From positions 4,464,001 through 4,528,000 of the forward strand of contig NZ_CP160402.1 of the NCBI RefSeq assembly GCF_040730185.1: a DNA stretch of 64,000 nt, read 5' to 3'. This DNA comes from Streptomyces sp. Je 1-332 (GTDB taxonomy: Bacteria > Actinomycetota > Actinomycetes > Streptomycetales > Streptomycetaceae). A program made the translations under genes and the position numbers. Positions 8,504-18,387 of this stretch are shown piece by piece. The first letter of the stretch is position 1; each line of letters starts with the position of its first letter. The notes under the pieces are model-generated. The model was not told the DNA's origin. It worked only from the letters and a program-made list of their open reading frames with translations, and ran no database searches.

Positions 8504-8992
8504 TCAGTGACCCTGGGCCTCCGCACGCTTGTACGACTTCTCGATCTCGGCCTCGGCGTCCGCGCGGCCGACCCAGTCGGCGCCCTCGACGGACTTGCCG
8601 GGCTCCAGGTCCTTGTAGACCTCGAAGAAGTGCTGGATCTCCAGGCGGTCGAACTCGGAGACGTGGTGGATGTCGCGCAGGTGCTCCACACGGGGGTCCG
8701 ACGCCGGGACGCAGAGCAGCTTGTCGTCGCCGCCCGCCTCGTCGGTCATCCGGAACATGCCGATCGCGCGGCACTTGATGAGGCAGCCCGGGAAGGTCGG
8801 CTCGTCCAGGATGACGAGGGCGTCCAGCGGGTCACCGTCCTCGCCGAGGGTGTTCTCGACGAATCCGTAGTCCGCGGGGTAGCTGGTCGACGTGAAGAGG
8901 CGACGGTCCAAGCGGATCCGGCCGGTCTCGTGGTCCACCTCGTACTTGTTCCGCGAACCCTTCGGAATCTCGATGGTGACGTCGAACTCCAC
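8504..8992 (-). CDS. ppa: Inorganic pyrophosphatase (family I)
   Basis: A 162-residue soluble enzyme that hydrolyses pyrophosphate and pulls biosynthetic reactions forward. It shows the family I active site: [31 protein letters not shown] with the metal-binding aspartates, and DKLLCVP. The GTG at 8992 ([13 protein letters not shown]) is preferred over in-frame starts further upstream because GGAGGAG sits 6 bp before it and the length then matches other actinobacterial Ppa proteins. It is divergent from dacB, and its transcript should end at the 8446-8483 hairpin. Confidence 0.96.
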   Translation of the reverse strand: MEFDVTIEIPKGSRNKYEVDHETGRIRLDRRLFTSTSYPADYGFVENTLGEDGDPLDALVILDEPTFPGCLIKCRAIGMFRMTDEAGGDDKLLCVPASDPRVEHLRDIHHVSEFDRLEIQHFFEVYKDLEPGKSVEGADWVGRADAEAEIEKSYKRAEAQGH

Positions 8993-9077
8993 GGGTGGCT
9001 CCTCCATGATCAGCACATACTTCGGGTGGTTAAGTGTCCCTCACGCAGATGTGTGATCGCGAAAGGGGCTGGTCGTC

Positions 9078-10658
9078 GTGCCCGAGCTCAAGCCTTGGCA
9101 GCAGACCCGGCAGCAGGTCGGCAAGCTCCTGAGGCAGCTTCCCAAGCCGTCGGCTCCCAAGATCTCCGCCGCTCTCAGGATTCCTGCGAAGCGCAAGACC
9201 TTGCAGCTCACGGCGGGTGCGGCAACCGTCGGACTCGCGATCGCGGCCGGTGCCGTGGCCGCGGCAGGACCCTGGGACTCCTCCGGTCAGCGTACGGCCG
9301 AGCGGGACTGGGCGGCCTCCCAGGAGGCCGGGGGTGGCACAGATCACGGCGGTCGTACGTCCGGACGGGCGCCCGCGGCGCCTCCGAACGCCCCTTCCGT
9401 GCTCAAGGGGCTCGGGGTGCGCGCGGGCTCCGCCCAGGGCGGCTCCGCGCCCGCTCCGGACGGCAAGGCGCTCGCGGGCGTCCTCGATCCCCTCCTGAAG
9501 GCCAAGGCGCTCGGCCCCGAGCGCTCGGCGGTCGTCATCGACGCCGGCTCCGGGCGGCGGGTCTACGGCAAGGGCGGCGGTGAAGCCCTCACGCCGGCGT
9601 CCACCACCAAGATCGCGACGGCGGTCGCGGCGCTGACCGCGGCGGGGGCGGACCACCGCATCACCACGAAGACGGTCATCGAGCCGGACTCCAAGGAGGT
9701 CATCCTCGTCGGAGGCGGCGACCCGACGCTCACGGCCCGCAAGGACGGCCCGTACGCGAAGAGCGCCGCGAGCCTGCGGAAACTGGCGAAGGACACCGCG
9801 CGCGCCCTGAAGGACCGCGGCGTCGACAAGGTGACCCTGACGTACGACACCTCGCTCTACTCGGGGGAGCAGCAGCACCCCATCGGCCCGAACGAGAACC
9901 TCACGCTGGTCAGCGCCCTGATGGCCGACGAGGGCCGCCTCGACGACTCGTCCAGCGGACCCGCCCCGCGCTCGGGCGACCCGGCGGGGGACGCCGCGAA
10001 GAAGTTCGCGGGCCTCCTGGAGAAGGAGGGCATCCAGACGGGTGCGGGCGCCAAGGAGAAGAAGGACCCGGGCCCCTCCAAGGCCTCGCAGCGCGCCGAG
10101 TCCCTCGCCAAGGTCGACTCCCCGCCGCTCTCGGCGCTCGTGGAGCGGATGCTGACGCACAGCGACAACGACATCGCCGAGGCGCTGGCCCGCCAGACGG
10201 CGCTCGCCGCCAAGGAGCCGGCGAGCTTCGACGGCGCGGGCAGGGCGATCGCAACCCAGCTGAAGAAGTCGCGACTCCCGCTGTCCGGAACGAAGTTCGC
10301 CGACGGCAGCGGCCTGGACCGCGCGGACCGCAGCTCGGCGGAGCTCCTCGCCGCGCTCCTGGCCCGCGCCGCCGACCCCGCCCACCCGGAACTGCGCTCG
10401 GTGGTGACGGGCCTGCCCGTGGCGGGCTTCACGGGCACCCTGGTCGACCGCTACCCCAAGGACTCCCCGGGCACCGGCGTCGTCCGCGCCAAGACCGGCA
10501 CCCTGACGGGCGTGAACACCTTGGCGGGCACGGTCGTGGACACGGAAGGCCGCCTCCTGGTCTTCGCTTTCATGACGACAGGCACGAGCGACCCCAAGGC
10601 GGCCCAGGCGGCGCTGGACGAGATGGCGTCGGCGGTGGCGAAGTGCGGTTGCCGGTAG
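9078..10658 (+). CDS. dacB: D-alanyl-D-alanine carboxypeptidase/endopeptidase (PBP4, S13 family)
   Basis: A 526-residue cell-envelope enzyme that trims peptidoglycan stem peptides and can cut cross-links. All three penicillin-binding motifs are present: SxxK as S175-TTK (TPASTTKI), SxN as S362-DN (THSDNDIAEAL) and KTG at K472 (VRAKTGTLTG). A hydrophobic helix near residues 47-67 (AGAATVGLAIAAGAVAAA) acts as signal or membrane anchor after a basic N-terminus. A low-complexity linker follows. The GTG start at 9078 follows AAAGGGG. It probably heads the run with the metalloprotease, tilS and hpt, as in other Streptomyces. Confidence 0.94.
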   Translation: MPELKPWQQTRQQVGKLLRQLPKPSAPKISAALRIPAKRKTLQLTAGAATVGLAIAAGAVAAAGPWDSSGQRTAERDWAASQEAGGGTDHGGRTSGRAPAAPPNAPSVLKGLGVRAGSAQGGSAPAPDGKALAGVLDPLLKAKALGPERSAVVIDAGSGRRVYGKGGGEALTPASTTKIATAVAALTAAGADHRITTKTVIEPDSKEVILVGGGDPTLTARKDGPYAKSAASLRKLAKDTARALKDRGVDKVTLTYDTSLYSGEQQHPIGPNENLTLVSALMADEGRLDDSSSGPAPRSGDPAGDAAKKFAGLLEKEGIQTGAGAKEKKDPGPSKASQRAESLAKVDSPPLSALVERMLTHSDNDIAEALARQTALAAKEPASFDGAGRAIATQLKKSRLPLSGTKFADGSGLDRADRSSAELLAALLARAADPAHPELRSVVTGLPVAGFTGTLVDRYPKDSPGTGVVRAKTGTLTGVNTLAGTVVDTEGRLLVFAFMTTGTSDPKAAQAALDEMASAVAKCGCR

Positions 10659-10729
10659 CGGGCCCGTGGGCGTCGGATGGTGGGCGTTGACCCCTACGGG
10701 CCCTGGGTAGGGCAATCTCGGGGGTCAAC

Positions 10730-10746
10730 CCCCTCCGCAGGAGGGG
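10730..10746. other. Small GC hairpin between dacB and the metalloprotease gene
   Basis: CCCCTCC-GCA-GGAGGGG forms a 7-bp hairpin; just before it, GTTGACCCC (10686-10694) can pair with GGGGTCAAC (10721-10729). The 109-bp gap may hold a weak terminator and the next gene's promoter. No run of T follows. Confidence 0.45.
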
Positions 10747-10767
10747 CCGAGCACGTACCGTTGACGC

Positions 10768-11889
10768 ATGACGAGCATCGGTGGTGCGGAGATGGTCGAC
10801 TGGAATCTCGCGGTGGCGACCGCGACCCGGCTCGTGCGGCCGGGTCCAGAAGTGAGCCGGGACGAGGCGCGTGCCATCGTCGCCGAGCTCCGGAAACATG
10901 CGAAGTCCTCGGAGGAGCACGTCCGTTCCTTCACCCGGATGGGCACGGAGGACATTCACGACACCCCGGTGCTCGTCGTCGACCGCGCCGGGTGGATCCG
11001 GGCGAACGTCGCCGGGTTCCGGGAGATCCTCAAGCCCCTCCTGGACAAGATGCAGGACCGCCGCTCCGGCGGCCCCGGCGGTGCCGTGCTCGGCGCGGTC
11101 GGCGGCAAGGTCACCGGCGTGGAGCTGGGGATGCTGCTCTCCTTCCTCGCCTCACGCGTCCTCGGGCAGTACGAGACCTTCGCCCCGGCCACCCGCGACC
11201 TCCCCGCGGGCCAGCACGGCGGCGGCAGGCTCCTCCTGGTGGCTCCGAACATCGTGCACGTCGAGCGCGAACTCGACGTGGACCCCCATGACTTCAGGCT
11301 CTGGGTGTGCCTGCACGAGGAGACGCACCGCACCCAGTTCTCCGCCGTGCCCTGGCTGCGGGACCACCTGGAGGGGGAGATCCAGTCATTCCTCTCCGAG
11401 ACCGAAGTCGACCCGATGACGGTCCTCGAGCGCATCAGGGAAGCCGCCCAGTCCCTCGCCGGCGGCCGTCCCGAGGGCGAGGAGGACGACGGGGGCCGCT
11501 CCATCGTGGAGCTGGTCCAGACCCCCGCCCAGCGCGAGATCCTCGCCCGCCTCACGGCCGTCATGTCACTCCTCGAGGGGCACGCCGACTTCGTGATGGA
11601 CGGCGTCGGCCCGGACGTGGTGCCCTCCGTCGGCGAGATCCGGGAGAAGTTCCAGCAGCGCAGGGCCCGCGGGGCGAGCCGCCTCGACCAGGCGCTGCGC
11701 AAGCTGCTCGGCCTCGACGCGAAATTGCGCCAATACCGCGACGGTGAGCGTTTCGTGCGCGCGGTCGTGGACGAGGTCGGAATGGACGGCTTCAACCGGG
11801 TGTGGACTTCGCCGAACACGCTGCCCACCAAGTCGGAGATCGCCAAACCGGCGGACTGGGTCGCGCGGGTGCACCGTAAGGGAGAGTGA
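10768..11889 (+). CDS. Zinc-dependent metalloprotease of the 'F420 biosynthesis-associated' family
   Basis: A 373-residue protein with a clear HExxH zinc motif at H183 (CLHEETHRTQF) in a mainly helical fold, and a long actinobacteria-specific context (NIVHVERELDVDPHDFRLWVCLHE). Members are annotated as zinc-dependent metalloproteases or as F420-biosynthesis-associated proteins on the basis of co-occurrence; no substrate is established. There is no signal peptide, so it should be cytoplasmic. The conserved position between dacB and tilS is typical of Streptomyces. An alternative ATG exists at residue 9. Confidence 0.85.
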   Translation: MTSIGGAEMVDWNLAVATATRLVRPGPEVSRDEARAIVAELRKHAKSSEEHVRSFTRMGTEDIHDTPVLVVDRAGWIRANVAGFREILKPLLDKMQDRRSGGPGGAVLGAVGGKVTGVELGMLLSFLASRVLGQYETFAPATRDLPAGQHGGGRLLLVAPNIVHVERELDVDPHDFRLWVCLHEETHRTQFSAVPWLRDHLEGEIQSFLSETEVDPMTVLERIREAAQSLAGGRPEGEEDDGGRSIVELVQTPAQREILARLTAVMSLLEGHADFVMDGVGPDVVPSVGEIREKFQQRRARGASRLDQALRKLLGLDAKLRQYRDGERFVRAVVDEVGMDGFNRVWTSPNTLPTKSEIAKPADWVARVHRKGE

Positions 11890-12039
11890 GGCCGACAGGG
11901 GAGCGAGTTGCGGCCGATGGCAGGCGTACGCCCCCGCAATCACCCGTCCGAGGGACCGTGAGCCATGGGTAGGCGTGCAATGCTCGGGGAACGGCTCGGC
12001 TCTGTCACCATCGACACACTCTGAGTGACTAACCTCGTG

Positions 12040-12089
12040 GGATCTGTCTGAGGCCCGATCCCCCGAGAGCGGTCCTGAGTGACAGATCC
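12040..12089. other. Inverted repeat in the tilS leader
   Basis: GGATCTGTC (12040-12048) and GACAGATCC (12081-12089) are perfect 9-bp arms in the 236-bp gap before tilS. The sequence GAGTGAC also occurs twice here (12023-12029 and 12077-12083). This may be a leader structure or a regulator site; no known motif is recognised. Confidence 0.4.
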
Positions 12090-12125
12090 GAGGCTCACCC
12101 CCGAACTTCATGAAGGGAACCGGAC

Positions 12126-13238
12126 ATGGGTCCCCATCCTGCGGTCGCGGCGATACGCCTGGCGGTCCGCCGCGTACTCCACGACGTACTGACCGACGTA
12201 CAGCGCACCGACGACGCCCACCGCGCCGCTCCACAGCGCCCCGACGCACAGCGCAGCCCCGAGCACGTCCCCCCAGGTTCCGCTCACGCCCAGCCTCCAC
12301 GCGAGCTGGCCACGCCGCCACTCGTGCTGGTCGCCTGCTCCGGCGGCGCCGACTCCATGGCGCTCGCCTCCGCGCTCGCCTTCGAGGCCCCCAAGCTCGG
12401 CATCCGCGCCGGCGGCGTCACCGTCGACCACGGACTGCAGGACGGGTCCGACCTGCGCGCCGCCGAAGTCGTCTCGCGGCTCACCGCACTCGGCCTGGAC
12501 CCGATCGAGTCCGTCGCCGTCGACGTCGGCAGGGACGGCGGCCCCGAGGCCGCTGCCCGCGACGCGAGGTACGGCGCGCTCGACGCCGTGGCGGAGCGCC
12601 ACGGCGCCGCCGCGATCCTGCTCGGCCACACCCGCGACGACCAGGCGGAGACCGTCCTGCTGGGGCTCGCCCGCGGCTCCGGCATCCGCTCCCTGTCCGG
12701 GATGGCGGCCGTCTCCGGCGGCCCGGGCGCCGACCGGCGCTACCGCCGCCCCTTCCTGCACATCGACCGGCAGACGGCCCGCAAGGCCTGCATGGTCCAG
12801 TCGCTCCCCGTCTGGGACGACCCGCACAACACCGACCCCGCCTACACCCGCTCGCGGCTGCGGCACGAAGGCCTGCCCGCCCTGGAGAAGGCGCTCGGCA
12901 AAGGCGTCGTGGAAGCACTCGCCCGTACGGCCCAGTTGTCCCGGGATGACGCCGACGCCCTGGACCACTGGGCCGCGCAGGCGGAAGCCTCCGTGCGCGA
13001 CGCCGCAGGCCTCCTGGAGTGCGCCAAGCTCTACGCCCTGCCGCCCGCCGTGCGCCGCCGCATCGTGCGCCGCGCCGCCATCGAGGCGGGCGCCCCAGCA
13101 GGTGCGCTGTTCGCCCGGCATCTCGAAGAAGTCGACCGGCTGATCACGGGCTGGCGCGGCCAGGGAGCCATCAATCTCCCGGGCAAAGTCGTCGCCCAGC
13201 GCCAGGGTGGCAGACTGGTGATCCGGCAAGGCTGTTGA
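12126..13238 (+). CDS. tilS: tRNA(Ile)-lysidine synthetase
   Basis: A 370-residue enzyme that attaches lysine to C34 of tRNA-Ile(CAU), changing its reading from AUG to AUA. The PP-loop ATPase motif SGGADS begins at S72 and is followed by [27 protein letters not shown] and the RPFL...R segment of the TilS core; the C-terminal part is short, as in actinobacteria. The first 60 residues are a poorly conserved, Arg/His/Pro-rich extension, so the true start could lie downstream. The ATG at 12126 has GAAGGGA upstream. It is followed by hpt, the usual tilS-hpt-ftsH order in many bacteria. Confidence 0.95.
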   Translation: MGPHPAVAAIRLAVRRVLHDVLTDVQRTDDAHRAAPQRPDAQRSPEHVPPGSAHAQPPRELATPPLVLVACSGGADSMALASALAFEAPKLGIRAGGVTVDHGLQDGSDLRAAEVVSRLTALGLDPIESVAVDVGRDGGPEAAARDARYGALDAVAERHGAAAILLGHTRDDQAETVLLGLARGSGIRSLSGMAAVSGGPGADRRYRRPFLHIDRQTARKACMVQSLPVWDDPHNTDPAYTRSRLRHEGLPALEKALGKGVVEALARTAQLSRDDADALDHWAAQAEASVRDAAGLLECAKLYALPPAVRRRIVRRAAIEAGAPAGALFARHLEEVDRLITGWRGQGAINLPGKVVAQRQGGRLVIRQGC

Positions 13239-13286
13239 CCGAGAGGCCCCCGGGCCTCACGCAGCCGGTGTGACGGACGACCGAAA

Positions 13287-13850
13287 GTGATGCGGGTGGA
13301 CGCGAAAGACATGGGCACCGACCTTCAGTCGGTGCTCATCACCAAGGAAGAGATCGACGCGAAGCTGGCCGAGCTGGCCGCGAAGATCGACGCGGAGTAC
13401 GCGGGCAAGGACCTGCTGATCGTCGGTGTGCTCAAGGGCGCGGTGATGGTCATGGCGGACCTGGCGCGTGCGCTGTCCACCCCGCTCACCATGGACTGGA
13501 TGGCCGTGTCGTCGTACGGCGCGGGCACCCAGTCCTCCGGTGTCGTGCGGATCCTCAAGGACCTGGACACCGACATCAAGGGCAAGCACGTCCTGATCGT
13601 CGAAGACATCATCGACTCCGGTCTGACGCTGTCCTGGCTGCTCTCCAACCTCGGCTCGCGCGAGCCCGCGTCGCTGAAGGTGTGCACGCTGCTGCGCAAG
13701 CCCGAGGCCGCCAAGGTCGCGATCGACGTGGAGTGGGTCGGCTTCGACATCCCGAACGAGTTCGTCATCGGGTACGGCCTGGACTACGCGGAGAAGTACC
13801 GCAACCTGCCGTTCGTCGGCACCCTCGCACCGCACGTCTACGGCGGCTGA
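13287..13850 (+). CDS. hpt: Hypoxanthine phosphoribosyltransferase
   Basis: A 187-residue purine-salvage enzyme making IMP or GMP from hypoxanthine or guanine and PRPP. The PRPP-binding motif is [17 protein letters not shown], preceded by [17 protein letters not shown], and the C-terminal [25 protein letters not shown] is diagnostic. Two starts are possible, GTG 13287 and ATG 13290; the ribosome site is weak for both. In other bacteria Hpt and the neighbouring TilS and FtsH genes are linked, and TilS-Hpt can regulate ftsH. A GC hairpin (13861-13901) separates it from ftsH. Confidence 0.96.
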   Translation: MMRVDAKDMGTDLQSVLITKEEIDAKLAELAAKIDAEYAGKDLLIVGVLKGAVMVMADLARALSTPLTMDWMAVSSYGAGTQSSGVVRILKDLDTDIKGKHVLIVEDIIDSGLTLSWLLSNLGSREPASLKVCTLLRKPEAAKVAIDVEWVGFDIPNEFVIGYGLDYAEKYRNLPFVGTLAPHVYGG

Positions 13851-13860
13851 GCACTCGCTC

Positions 13861-13901
13861 TCCCGGCCCCCTCACGGCCAACTCGGCGGGGGCGGCCGGG
13901 A
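13861..13901 (+). terminator. Hairpin after hpt
   Basis: TCCCGGCC (13861-13868) pairs with GGCCGGGA (13894-13901), and inner C and G runs extend the stem. It follows the hpt stop by 10 bp. ftsH probably has its own promoter in the remaining gap. Confidence 0.55.
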
Positions 13902-14018
13902 ACCCTCACCCGTTTCCCGGCGTTGAAGCATGCGAAGACGGGTTTGTCAGCCGTCCCGTGCGGCTTCGGGTGACAATGCTGGGGTACCGTCCGAAGAACA
14001 GTCTTTATCAAACTCACT

Positions 14019-16088
14019 ATGGCAGGAGGGACGGGGCGTCATCGCTCCGTATGGATGGACGTGAAGCGATACTTCCGTGGGCCAGTCATGTGGATCGTGC
14101 TGGCCGTCCTTGCCGTGGTCGTGTTGATGCAGGTCGTCGGTTCGTCCGGCGGCTACAAGACGGTGGACACCGGCCAGGTAGTGCAGGCGATCAACGACGA
14201 CAAGGTCGAATCCGCCAAGCTCACCACCGGTGACGAGTCGACCATCAAGGTCGAGCTCAAGGACGGCCAGAAGGTCAAGGACAGCAGCAAGATCCAGGCG
14301 AGCTACATCGGCAACCAAGGTGTCGACATCGCCAAGACCTTGCAGGACAAGTACCAGGACAAGAAGATCCCGGACGGTTACACCGTCTCGCCGTCGAAGC
14401 AGAACCCGTTCGTCGGCATCCTTCTTTCCCTGCTCCCCTTCGTACTCATCGTCGTTGTCTTCCTGTTCCTGATGAATCAGATGCAGGGCGGCGGCTCCCG
14501 GGTCATGCAGTTCGGGAAGTCCAAGGCCAAGCTGATCACCAAGGACACACCGAAGACGACGTTCTCCGATGTGGCCGGATCGGACGAGGCAGTCGAGGAA
14601 CTCCACGAGATCAAGGAGTTCCTCCAGGAGCCCGCCAAGTTCCAGGCCGTCGGGGCCAAGATCCCCAAGGGTGTGCTCCTGTACGGGCCGCCCGGTACGG
14701 GTAAGACGCTCCTCGCGCGCGCTGTCGCGGGTGAGGCCGGCGTCCCCTTCTACTCGATCTCCGGTTCCGACTTCGTCGAGATGTTCGTCGGTGTCGGTGC
14801 CTCGCGAGTGCGTGACCTCTTCGAGCAGGCCAAGGCGAACGCCCCGGCGATCGTCTTCGTCGACGAGATCGACGCCGTCGGCCGGCACCGCGGTGCCGGT
14901 ATGGGCGGCGGTCACGACGAGCGCGAGCAGACGCTGAACCAGCTCCTCGTCGAGATGGACGGCTTCGACGTGAAGGGCGGCGTCATCCTGATCGCCGCCA
15001 CGAACCGCCCCGACATCCTCGACCCGGCGCTGCTTCGCCCCGGCCGTTTCGACCGTCAGATCGCGGTCGACCGCCCGGACATGCAGGGCCGTCTGGAGAT
15101 CCTCAAGGTTCACCAGAAGGGCAAGCCGGTCGCCCCGGACGTCGACCTGGGCGCGGTCTCGCGGCGTACGCCCGGGTTCACGGGCGCCGACCTGTCGAAC
15201 GTGCTGAACGAAGCGGCGCTCCTCACGGCGCGCGGCGACAAGAAGCTGATCGACAACCACGCACTGGACGAGGCGATCGACCGCGTCGTGGCGGGTCCGC
15301 AGAAGCGGACGCGGATCATGTCCGACAAGGAGAAGAAGATCACCGCGTACCACGAGGGCGGACACGCCCTGGTCGCGGCGGCGTCTCCGAACTCGGACCC
15401 GGTCCACAAGATCACGATCCTGTCGCGCGGCCGGGCCCTGGGTTACACCATGGTCCTGCCCGAAGAGGACAAGTACTCGACCACGCGCAACGAAATGCTC
15501 GACCAGCTCGCGTACATGCTGGGCGGGCGCGCGGCCGAGGAGCTCGTCTTCCACGACCCGACGACGGGCGCGGCGAACGACATCGAGAAGGCCACCGCGA
15601 CCGCACGGGCCATGGTCACGCAGTACGGCATGACCGAGCGGCTCGGCGCGATCAAGTTCGGCGGTGACAACACCGAGCCGTTCCTCGGCCGCGAGATGGG
15701 TCACCCGCGCGACTACTCGGAAGAGGTCGCGGCGCTGGTCGACGAAGAGGTCAAGAAGCTCATCGAGACCGCGCACAACGAAGCGTGGGAGATCCTCGTC
15801 GAGAACCGCGACGTTCTCGACAACCTCGTTCTGCAGCTCCTCGAGAAGGAGACGCTCAACAAGGAACAGATCGCCGAGGTCTTCGCAGGCATCGTGAAGC
15901 GTCCGGCCCGCCCGGCGTGGACCGGTTCCTCGCGGCGCACGCCCTCGACCCGTCCGCCGGTGCTCTCCCCCCGGGAGCTGTCACTGACGAACGGTGCGAA
16001 CGGCACCACGCCCGCGGTGACCGCGGGCACGGAGGCCCCGCCCGCGACCGGCATCGAGGTGGCCCCGGAGGACCGCCCCGAGAGCTGA
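14019..16088 (+). CDS. ftsH: ATP-dependent zinc metalloprotease FtsH
   Basis: A 689-residue membrane-anchored AAA+ protease that degrades membrane and regulatory proteins. Transmembrane segments lie near residues 22-40 and 130-147. Walker A GPPGTGKT spans 223-230, Walker B is [13 protein letters not shown], the second region of homology follows, and the zinc site HEGGH begins at H445. The C-terminus is a Pro/Thr-rich tail. The start is uncertain: ATG 14019 has no ribosome site, an AGGAGG lies 3 bp inside it (14024-14029), and the next in-frame ATG (14055, [10 protein letters not shown]) matches the start usually given for Streptomyces FtsH. Confidence 0.96.
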   Translation: MAGGTGRHRSVWMDVKRYFRGPVMWIVLAVLAVVVLMQVVGSSGGYKTVDTGQVVQAINDDKVESAKLTTGDESTIKVELKDGQKVKDSSKIQASYIGNQGVDIAKTLQDKYQDKKIPDGYTVSPSKQNPFVGILLSLLPFVLIVVVFLFLMNQMQGGGSRVMQFGKSKAKLITKDTPKTTFSDVAGSDEAVEELHEIKEFLQEPAKFQAVGAKIPKGVLLYGPPGTGKTLLARAVAGEAGVPFYSISGSDFVEMFVGVGASRVRDLFEQAKANAPAIVFVDEIDAVGRHRGAGMGGGHDEREQTLNQLLVEMDGFDVKGGVILIAATNRPDILDPALLRPGRFDRQIAVDRPDMQGRLEILKVHQKGKPVAPDVDLGAVSRRTPGFTGADLSNVLNEAALLTARGDKKLIDNHALDEAIDRVVAGPQKRTRIMSDKEKKITAYHEGGHALVAAASPNSDPVHKITILSRGRALGYTMVLPEEDKYSTTRNEMLDQLAYMLGGRAAEELVFHDPTTGAANDIEKATATARAMVTQYGMTERLGAIKFGGDNTEPFLGREMGHPRDYSEEVAALVDEEVKKLIETAHNEAWEILVENRDVLDNLVLQLLEKETLNKEQIAEVFAGIVKRPARPAWTGSSRRTPSTRPPVLSPRELSLTNGANGTTPAVTAGTEAPPATGIEVAPEDRPES

Positions 16089-16120
16089 CCCCGAGCGCCT
16101 CAGCAGGCCCGGAATGGATG

Positions 16121-16159
16121 CTGCGCCCCCCTGGTTCTAGCCTGGGGGGCGCAGTTTTT
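16121..16159 (+). terminator. Rho-independent terminator after ftsH
   Basis: An 11-bp GC stem (CTGCGCCCCCC at 16121-16131 with GGGGGGCGCAG at 16144-16154) is followed by five T residues. It separates ftsH from folE. Confidence 0.9.
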
Positions 16160-16208
16160 CGTACGCACTGACGCAACTGGTGCGTGGAACGCTAGGAACG
16201 AGGAACAC

Positions 16209-16814
16209 ATGACCGACCCCGTGACGCTGGACGGCGAGGGCACGATCGGCGAGTTCGACGAGAAGCGAGCCGAGAACGCCGTGCGCGAGCTGCTGATCGC
16301 GGTCGGGGAGGACCCGGACCGTGAGGGCCTGCGGGAGACTCCGGGCCGCGTGGCACGCGCGTACAAGGAGATATTCGCCGGTCTGTGGCTCAAGCCCGAG
16401 GACGTTCTGACGACGACGTTCGACCTCGGCCACGACGAGATGGTCCTGGTGAAGGACATCGAGGTGACCTCGTGCTGTGAACATCATCTGGTCCCGTTCA
16501 GGGGCGTCGCACATGTCGGATACATTCCGGCGGTCAGTGGCAAGATCACCGGTTTGTCCAAGCTGGCCCGCCTGGTGGACGTGTACGCCCGCCGTCCCCA
16601 GGTGCAGGAACGGATGACCACCCAGATCGCCGACTCTCTGATGGAGATCTTGGAGCCCCGTGGAGTGATTGTCGTCGTCGAATGCGAGCACATGTGCATG
16701 TCGATGCGCGGCATCCGCAAGCCGGGCGCCAAGACGATCACCTCCGCGGTACGCGGCCAGCTCCGTGACCCCGCGACGCGCAACGAGGCGATGAGCCTCA
16801 TCATGGCGCGCTAG
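16209..16814 (+). CDS. folE: GTP cyclohydrolase I
   Basis: A 201-residue enzyme that converts GTP to 7,8-dihydroneopterin triphosphate, the first step of folate synthesis. The zinc and substrate motifs are [10 protein letters not shown] (C89, H92) and [16 protein letters not shown], with [21 protein letters not shown] between them. Length and sequence are typical. The ATG at 16209 is preceded by GAACGAGGAAC. The later pathway genes folP, folB and folK lie 2-4 kb away on the other strand, with an unrelated intein-like gene in between. Confidence 0.97.
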   Translation: MTDPVTLDGEGTIGEFDEKRAENAVRELLIAVGEDPDREGLRETPGRVARAYKEIFAGLWLKPEDVLTTTFDLGHDEMVLVKDIEVTSCCEHHLVPFRGVAHVGYIPAVSGKITGLSKLARLVDVYARRPQVQERMTTQIADSLMEILEPRGVIVVVECEHMCMSMRGIRKPGAKTITSAVRGQLRDPATRNEAMSLIMAR

Positions 16815-16882
16815 ACCATTTGTCAGTGGTGCCCGATACCGTCCCGGATCAGCGCAGTTGACCGCTGATCAAGGGGTTCATC

Positions 16883-17872
16883 GTGGGGTACGGGCTTCCA
16901 AGCAGGCAGACCGTGAATGTGGTCGGCGGCCGGGAACGGGCGCGTGATGTGCGCGTGGGCTGCAGGCTGTGGACGTTGCAGGGTGAGCAATCAGCTCAGA
17001 CGACCGTCACCGAGGTGTCGGTCGTCAAGGCTCGCGAGGTCGTAGACGTGGTGACCGATCACCTGACGGTCACTGTCGCGCCGGACCAGATGCTGGGCAC
17101 ACCTGATGGCTGGGTGCACGCGAGGGATGCTGCAGGGACTGTGGTCGCGTGGACCCACGCGCGAAAGCTCTGTCGCGAGCGGTTGCTGATCCGGCCCGGC
17201 TACGACTTCGGTTACATGATCGGTGCCACATGTTCAGACGGCACGGTCGGCACGAACTATGTGTCGCTCGTGGTCAACGACCAGGCCTTTGCCACGCGGT
17301 ATGCCAAGAGCATGGGCCGTGCCACCGGTCTGCTCGGCCGCGTTGAGCCGGTGACCCGTCCGTCCGGGTATCTGCAACGCCAGCTGCCGGGCTATCGCGT
17401 CCGTGTGGTCTCTTCGTACCTGGCGGATCTGATGAGGCAGTACGTGGGCGGAGACGCGCACCACATGCGACAGCGCTTCCCCCGCGTCGTGCTGCATGAC
17501 AAAGAGACGTTCGAGGGATTTCTGGACGGCTACATGGACGGCGACGGGTACCGAAGCAAGAACTGGCCCGCGAGGCTCCTCGTCAGTGCGAACGTACCGT
17601 TTCTCGCCGAGCTCGCCGAAGTTGTCGGCGCGCGATTCACACCGCGGGCGAACGGAGCAGCTTCGCGCCTGGCCGTGGCCGATTCTTGGCCCGTACGTAA
17701 GATTTTCCGGCCTGAGCGCCACACGGTCGAGCTCAGAGAGTCTTCATGGGCCCAGGTCCACGAGGTCCGTCGGCGCACTGCCGGTGACAAGCCGTTCACG
17801 CTGTATGCCTTCCGGCTCGACCCCCACCCCAGTTTCCTGGTCAACGGGCACGTCGCCAGGCAGCCGTGGTGA
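16883..17872 (+). CDS. Free-standing Hint/intein-like protein with a LAGLIDADG homing endonuclease domain
   Basis: A 329-residue protein with intein architecture but no exteins. Residues about 5-100 resemble the N-terminal Hint half: LPSRQTVNVVGGRERARDVRVG, then VAPDQMLGTPDGWVHARDA, which aligns with the intein B block except that the usual histidine is Q69. Two LAGLIDADG (DOD) motifs follow, FGYMIGATCSDG (109-120, acidic D119) and FLDGYMDGDG (213-222), so endonuclease carboxylates are kept. The C-terminal F block FLVNGHV (318-324) is present, but the terminal His-Asn-nucleophile of inteins is replaced by ARQPW and there is no N-terminal cysteine. Splicing should therefore be lost. GTG 16883 has AAGGGG at good spacing. 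Codon choice is slightly looser than in neighbours. Function unknown. Confidence 0.72.
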   Translation: MGYGLPSRQTVNVVGGRERARDVRVGCRLWTLQGEQSAQTTVTEVSVVKAREVVDVVTDHLTVTVAPDQMLGTPDGWVHARDAAGTVVAWTHARKLCRERLLIRPGYDFGYMIGATCSDGTVGTNYVSLVVNDQAFATRYAKSMGRATGLLGRVEPVTRPSGYLQRQLPGYRVRVVSSYLADLMRQYVGGDAHHMRQRFPRVVLHDKETFEGFLDGYMDGDGYRSKNWPARLLVSANVPFLAELAEVVGARFTPRANGAASRLAVADSWPVRKIFRPERHTVELRESSWAQVHEVRRRTAGDKPFTLYAFRLDPHPSFLVNGHVARQPW

Positions 17873-17880
17873 AGCTGGCG

Positions 17881-18366
17881 TCATGCGGCCGCGGCCGTTC
17901 CGCCGTTTTCGTCGTCGTCTTCCGGGAGCCTGCAGACCCGCTCCAGGAAGAAGGCGGCCGCTATCACCGCGATGCCGGCCACCAGGGAAAGACCTGCGTA
18001 GATCGCCTGGTCGCGGCGGGCCGGGACGTCCAGGTACTCCAGGAGGAAGGCGCCCGTGCCGCCGTACATCCCGGCGACCAGGGCGGCGACCAAGGCGCTC
18101 GCCTGGCCGAAGACGACCGCGCGGGCGGCCATCATCGGCTCGACGCCCTTCGCTCCGGGGCGCCGCTCGCGCTGGGCGCGCAGCCGGGAGCGCAGGGAGA
18201 GCGCCGTGGCGAGCAGCACCGCGGCGATCACCGCGAGCACGATGGGCGCGGCCAGCGGGACCCGGGGGAGCGTGCCCACGGAGTCCCACAGCCGGGCGCC
18301 CGCCCAGGACAGCACCCCGGCCACCAGGAAGAGGCCGCCCAGTGTCCTGATGCGCAACTGCTTCAC
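17881..18366 (-). CDS. DUF3180 family membrane protein
   Basis: A 161-residue protein with four predicted membrane segments (about 10-28, 38-58, 83-103 and 126-146), loops of mixed charge and an acidic C-terminus (LPEDDDENGG). It matches the DUF3180 family, which in actinobacteria lies directly after folK, as here. Function unknown; conserved linkage to folate genes is the only clue. The ATG start is at 18366 and it converges with the intein-like gene with 8 bp between stops. Confidence 0.82.
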   Translation of the reverse strand: MKQLRIRTLGGLFLVAGVLSWAGARLWDSVGTLPRVPLAAPIVLAVIAAVLLATALSLRSRLRAQRERRPGAKGVEPMMAARAVVFGQASALVAALVAGMYGGTGAFLLEYLDVPARRDQAIYAGLSLVAGIAVIAAAFFLERVCRLPEDDDENGGTAAAA

Positions 18367-18387
18367 GGATGACCCTTCATCGTCGTA

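Noticed and set aside
8993..9016. Extended ppa start giving eight extra residues
   Set aside because: The extra codons contain the GGAGGAG ribosome site itself; the GTG at 8992 gives the normal protein.
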